Origin: Plesiomonas sp051652165
Lineage (GTDB): Bacteria > Pseudomonadota > Gammaproteobacteria > Enterobacterales > CAMTGL01
Assembly: GCF_051652165.1 (NCBI RefSeq)
Contig: NZ_JBOFTR010000007.1
Location: 138,297-202,296 of the forward strand
DNA: 64,000 nt
Direction of reading: 5' to 3'
This document shows positions 61,300 through 64,000 of this stretch, piece after piece. The stretch's first letter is position 1. Each line of letters starts with the position of its first letter. Position numbers and translations under genes: made by a program. The notes under the pieces were generated by a model. That model searched no databases, was not told where the DNA came from, and saw only the letters and a list, made by a program, of their open reading frames with translations.

Positions 61300-62310
61300 A
61301 TGTTCTATCGCCTAGCAAGGCAAGCGATTTTTCAATTTGAGCCGGAACGCGCTCATGATCTGACCATTCACAATCTTCAGTTGTTGAGCGGTACTTCTCT
61401 TGAATATCTGATTCGGCAAAATATTCCGAATAAATCGGTCAGTTGCATGGGGTTAAGCTTTAAAAACCCCGTAGGACTTGCTGCAGGACTTGATAAAAAT
61501 GCTGATTGTTTAGATGCACTCGGTGCAATGGGGTTTGGTTTTATTGAAGTAGGCACAGTGACACCTAAACCACAATTAGGGAATGATAAACCACGTTTAT
61601 TTAGGGTGTTAGAAGCTGACGGTATTATTAACCGCATGGGTTTTAATAACCGTGGAGTTGATTATCTAGTTGAGAATGTAAAAAAAGCAAAATACGATGG
61701 TGTTATTGGTATTAATATCGGTAAAAATAAAGATACGCCGTTAGAAAAAGGCAAGGATGATTATCTGATTTGTATGGATAAAGTCTATCCGTATGCTGGA
61801 TATATTGCCGTTAATATCTCTTCACCGAATACCCCCGGTTTACGCAGTTTACAGTACGGTGAGGCGCTGGATGATTTATTGCAATCAATAAAACAGCGCC
61901 AGCATGAGCTTCATCAATTACATGGCCGCTATGTTCCGGTTGCCGTAAAAATTGCGCCTGATTTAACCGATGAAGAGCTAATTCAAGTTGCCGATAGTCT
62001 GGTCAGATACCAGCTTGATGGTGTGATTGCGACCAATACGACGCTTGATCGCTCATTAGTTCAGGGCTACAAACACAGCAATGAAGCGGGAGGATTAAGT
62101 GGTCGCCCATTGCAGCACCGTAGCACAGAAGTTATCCGTAAACTTGCCATTGAACTGAAAGGTCGGGTTCCGATTATTGGTGTCGGCGGTATTGATACGG
62201 CAATTGCTGCACGTGAAAAAATGGCGGCTGGCGCTTCACTTGTGCAAATTTATTCAGGCTTTATTTATCAAGGGCCACGATTAATTCGAGATATTGCGTC
62301 ATATATTTAA
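61300..62310 (+). CDS. pyrD: Dihydroorotate dehydrogenase (quinone), class 2
   Basis: 336 residues from the ATG at 61300 with AGGAG 7 bp upstream, the E. coli length; the frame is open upstream without conservation. It oxidises dihydroorotate to orotate in pyrimidine synthesis, passing electrons to ubiquinone. The N-terminal membrane-associated helices (MFYRLARQAIFQFEPERAH) are typical of class 2. Catalytic Ser175 is in VNISSPNTPG, and the FMN-binding stretch IPIIGVGGIDT-like segment is present. Confidence 0.97.
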   Translation: MFYRLARQAIFQFEPERAHDLTIHNLQLLSGTSLEYLIRQNIPNKSVSCMGLSFKNPVGLAAGLDKNADCLDALGAMGFGFIEVGTVTPKPQLGNDKPRLFRVLEADGIINRMGFNNRGVDYLVENVKKAKYDGVIGINIGKNKDTPLEKGKDDYLICMDKVYPYAGYIAVNISSPNTPGLRSLQYGEALDDLLQSIKQRQHELHQLHGRYVPVAVKIAPDLTDEELIQVADSLVRYQLDGVIATNTTLDRSLVQGYKHSNEAGGLSGRPLQHRSTEVIRKLAIELKGRVPIIGVGGIDTAIAAREKMAAGASLVQIYSGFIYQGPRLIRDIASYI

Positions 62311-62330
62311 TGTATTGAGTTTAAAAAAAT

Positions 62331-62365
62331 AGGCAGGGGTTTGCAATAATCCCTGTCTGGTTTAC
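62331..62365 (+). terminator. Weak terminator after pyrD
   Basis: AGGCAGGG and CCCTGTCT form an 8-position stem with one G-U pair and a 12-nt loop; the following GGTTTAC is a poor U-run. Confidence 0.5.
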
Positions 62366-62485
62366 ATTAATAGTATATTTATTGGATAATTAATGATGTA
62401 GGTTATTTTTCACTGCGCATTTTATTGCGTATAATACTCCTATATAGACTTTATTTATGCACTTTGTTTTGATTTAGGCCTGCCT

Positions 62486-63028
62486 ATGAATATTCAACCT
62501 AATGATCATTGGAAATGGTACGTTGATTCCGAACTTGATCGGTTGATGCTTGATCTTGCAAATGGCATGATTTTTCGATCACGTCTTACTGGGAGAGTAT
62601 TAACGCCTGATGTTTTTTCTGGTATTTCATTTCATGTCGATGATATCGCACAATATTATGATTATATGGATGGATTACACGCAAGCAAACTTAGTTCAGA
62701 TCAGAAAAGTGAGTTAGTTTTAAATGCGATTGCTGCTCGGCACTTTTTAAAACCAGTTATGCCTAAAAGTTGGTATTTTGAACGTACTAGCCATGCATAC
62801 AGCCCAGAAATAGGTGAGCTGGTCAATGCTTCATTACTTGATTCAGAGGAAAAAGTACGATTATTTGTGGTAGAGAATAATGGCAATGCCAGCTTATGCT
62901 TATTTGCTCAACATTTACAACTCTCATCAGGCAAAATGGTCGGCTTAGGTGATCCCATAAAAGTGATGAATGATCGTCTTTCACCACCGGCGACACTCTC
63001 TTACTCACAATATGCACATGTAAGCTGA
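62486..63028 (+). CDS. zapC: Cell division protein ZapC
   Basis: 180 residues as in E. coli. It stabilises FtsZ bundles at midcell. The conserved start (NDHWKWYVDSELDRLMLDLANGMIFRSRL), the middle MPKSWYFE and the C-terminal GLGDPIKVMNDRLSP match ZapC. The pyrD-zapC order is that of E. coli. Confidence 0.94.
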   Translation: MNIQPNDHWKWYVDSELDRLMLDLANGMIFRSRLTGRVLTPDVFSGISFHVDDIAQYYDYMDGLHASKLSSDQKSELVLNAIAARHFLKPVMPKSWYFERTSHAYSPEIGELVNASLLDSEEKVRLFVVENNGNASLCLFAQHLQLSSGKMVGLGDPIKVMNDRLSPPATLSYSQYAHVS

Positions 63029-63170
63029 TTTTTTGTGATATTAACTAGTTTTATCTGTAATAAGACTTTTTTCATATTTTAAAAGATTGACCCAAATCTT
63101 GATTGTTCAGTAAACACCCTCCTATACTCCGCTTCCTCTTTATTCCCAATATTCATGCTAGAGGTAATGT

Positions 63171-63656
63171 ATGAGTACATTAATGGCCATTGCATTAACT
63201 ACTGGCTTGTTGTCAGGCATTTGGGCCTGGATAGCCATGAGCGTAGGCCTAATAAGCTGGGCTGGTTTTCTTGGTTGTACAACCTATTTTTCCTCACCCG
63301 AAGAGGGTATAAAAGGCGTTCTACTCAGTGCAATCACCAATACCAGTGGCGTATTCTGGGGCATGATGATTATCAATAGCAGTGCGATTAGCTCACATAT
63401 TGAAATTGTCGGTTATGTTTTGACTGCAATCGTCTCCTTCTTTATGTGTATTCAGGCTAAACAGCGTTGGCTTGGTTTTATTCCGGGCACCTTTATTGGG
63501 TGTTGTGCCACTTTTGCATCCGGCGGTCATTGGCAATTAGTGTTACCTTCACTCTTGGTTGGCATTGCATTTGGTTATGCGATGAAAGCCAGTGGTTTAT
63601 GGTTACAGCAACGTTTGCGAGCTTGTGCAGTGAAAAAATCTCACTATAAAGGATAA
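63171..63656 (+). CDS. ycdZ: YcdZ-type membrane protein (DUF1097)
   Basis: 161 residues, about six hydrophobic segments, GAGG 8 bp before the ATG. LTTGLLSGIWAWIAMSVGLISWAGFLGCTTYF, VLTAIVSFFMCIQAKQRWLGFIPGTFIG and LVGIAFGYAMKASGLWL match the DUF1097 family. The function is unknown. It is the last protein gene before the rRNA operon. Confidence 0.9.
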   Translation: MSTLMAIALTTGLLSGIWAWIAMSVGLISWAGFLGCTTYFSSPEEGIKGVLLSAITNTSGVFWGMMIINSSAISSHIEIVGYVLTAIVSFFMCIQAKQRWLGFIPGTFIGCCATFASGGHWQLVLPSLLVGIAFGYAMKASGLWLQQRLRACAVKKSHYKG

Positions 63657-63733
63657 AATATCAGCAGATTATGCTCATACTTGGGGTTTATGTTTGCTTT
63701 TTAAGCAATCGGGATTTAAAAGATGGAAAAGGC

Positions 63734-63761
63734 TTGTGCTAAAAAGATAATTCCCTATAAT
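63734..63761 (+). promoter_or_regulatory. rRNA operon promoter
   Basis: TTGTGC (63734-63739), a 16-bp spacer and TATAAT (63756-63761), followed by the GC-rich discriminator GCGCTCC typical of stringently controlled rrn promoters. The segment CCCTATAATGCGC is the same as in E. coli rrn P1 promoters as I recall them. Transcription would start near 63769. Confidence 0.9.
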
Positions 63762-63816
63762 GCGCTCCCTGTCGGCAAGGAACGAAACACGCAAGTGAAT
63801 CATAACTAAACCGATA

Positions 63817-63826
63817 TGCTCTTTAA
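63817..63826 (+). promoter_or_regulatory. rrn leader boxA antitermination site
   Basis: TGCTCTTTAA matches the boxA core of rRNA leaders, the NusB/S10 binding site that prevents early termination. It lies about 48 nt into the predicted leader and 117 nt before 16S. Confidence 0.88.
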
Positions 63827-63942
63827 AAAATTAATCAGACAATCTGTGTGGGCACTCGTTGAAGACGCTGACTATCCAAAAGATACTTAGTTAAACGAGT
63901 GACTGACAATTTATTTGCTAGTTATTTCGAGCGACAAACTTT

Positions 63943-64000
63943 AAATTGAAGAGTTTGATCATGGCTCAGATTGAACGCTGGCGGCAGGCCTAACACATGC
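63943..64000 (+). rRNA. rrs: 16S ribosomal RNA, 5' end only
   Basis: The mature 5' end AAATTGAAGAGTTTGATC is followed by the standard ATGGCTCAGATTGAACGCTGG region; 58 nt are inside the window and the gene continues beyond it. Confidence 0.98.

Overview
The window is chromosomal DNA from a gammaproteobacterium, almost certainly a member of Enterobacterales outside the best-studied Enterobacteriaceae. Many proteins (SdhA, SucD, Fur, MgtA, YccA, RlmI, MgsA, PyrD) look close to their E. coli counterparts as I remember them. Several E. coli gene neighbourhoods also recur: gltA/sdhCDAB-sucABCD, tRNA-Ser(UGA)-yccA-tusE-acyP-rlmI-hspQ-yccU-yccT-mgsA-yccF-yccS, letAB-msrC-proQ-prc, and pepN-pyrD-zapC. 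Base composition looks AT-richer than E. coli by eye, and the order of the blocks differs from E. coli. A Vibrio-like DEAD-box helicase and an LruC-domain protein also set it apart. I cannot name the genus.

Layout. 1-11.2 kb: the TCA cluster, with the 5' part of gltA divergent from sdhCDAB-sucABCD (succinate dehydrogenase, 2-oxoglutarate dehydrogenase, succinyl-CoA synthetase). 11.2-15.3 kb: zinc uptake znuCB/znuA around a perfect Zur-type palindrome, then the murein endopeptidase mepM. 15.4-19.4 kb: fur and the Mg2+ pump mgtA. The mgtA leader carries a 17-codon mgtL-like ORF, two hairpins and a consensus PhoP box. 19.7-25.5 kb is the accessory stretch: a GNAT acetyltransferase, an LruC-domain secreted protein paired with a proline-rich 13-residue-repeat protein, an NlpE/HslJ-like two-domain protein, and an anchored FKBP isomerase. 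25.6-32.2 kb: a ynj-type ABC transporter locus with the rhodanese YnjE and a TVP38-family protein.

32.4-42.4 kb: tRNA-Ser and the yccA-to-yccS block, closed by a second FUSC-type protein. 42.7-42.8 kb: a homologue of the stationary-phase sRNA SdsR with a sigma-S-type promoter. 42.9-50.5 kb: the LetAB lipid-transport system, msrC, proQ and prc. 50.8-57.7 kb: an unrecognised secreted protein, transhydrogenase pntAB, the helicase, and pncB. 58.1-63.7 kb: pepN, a DUF2835 gene, pyrD, zapC and a YcdZ-type membrane protein. The window ends in an rRNA operon: promoter, boxA and the first 58 nt of 16S rRNA.

Most of the window is housekeeping. The parts most worth attention are the divergent mgtL leader, the SdsR homologue, and the LruC/proline-repeat gene pair behind a 20-bp palindrome. 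I found no prophage, transposase, CRISPR array or defence island.
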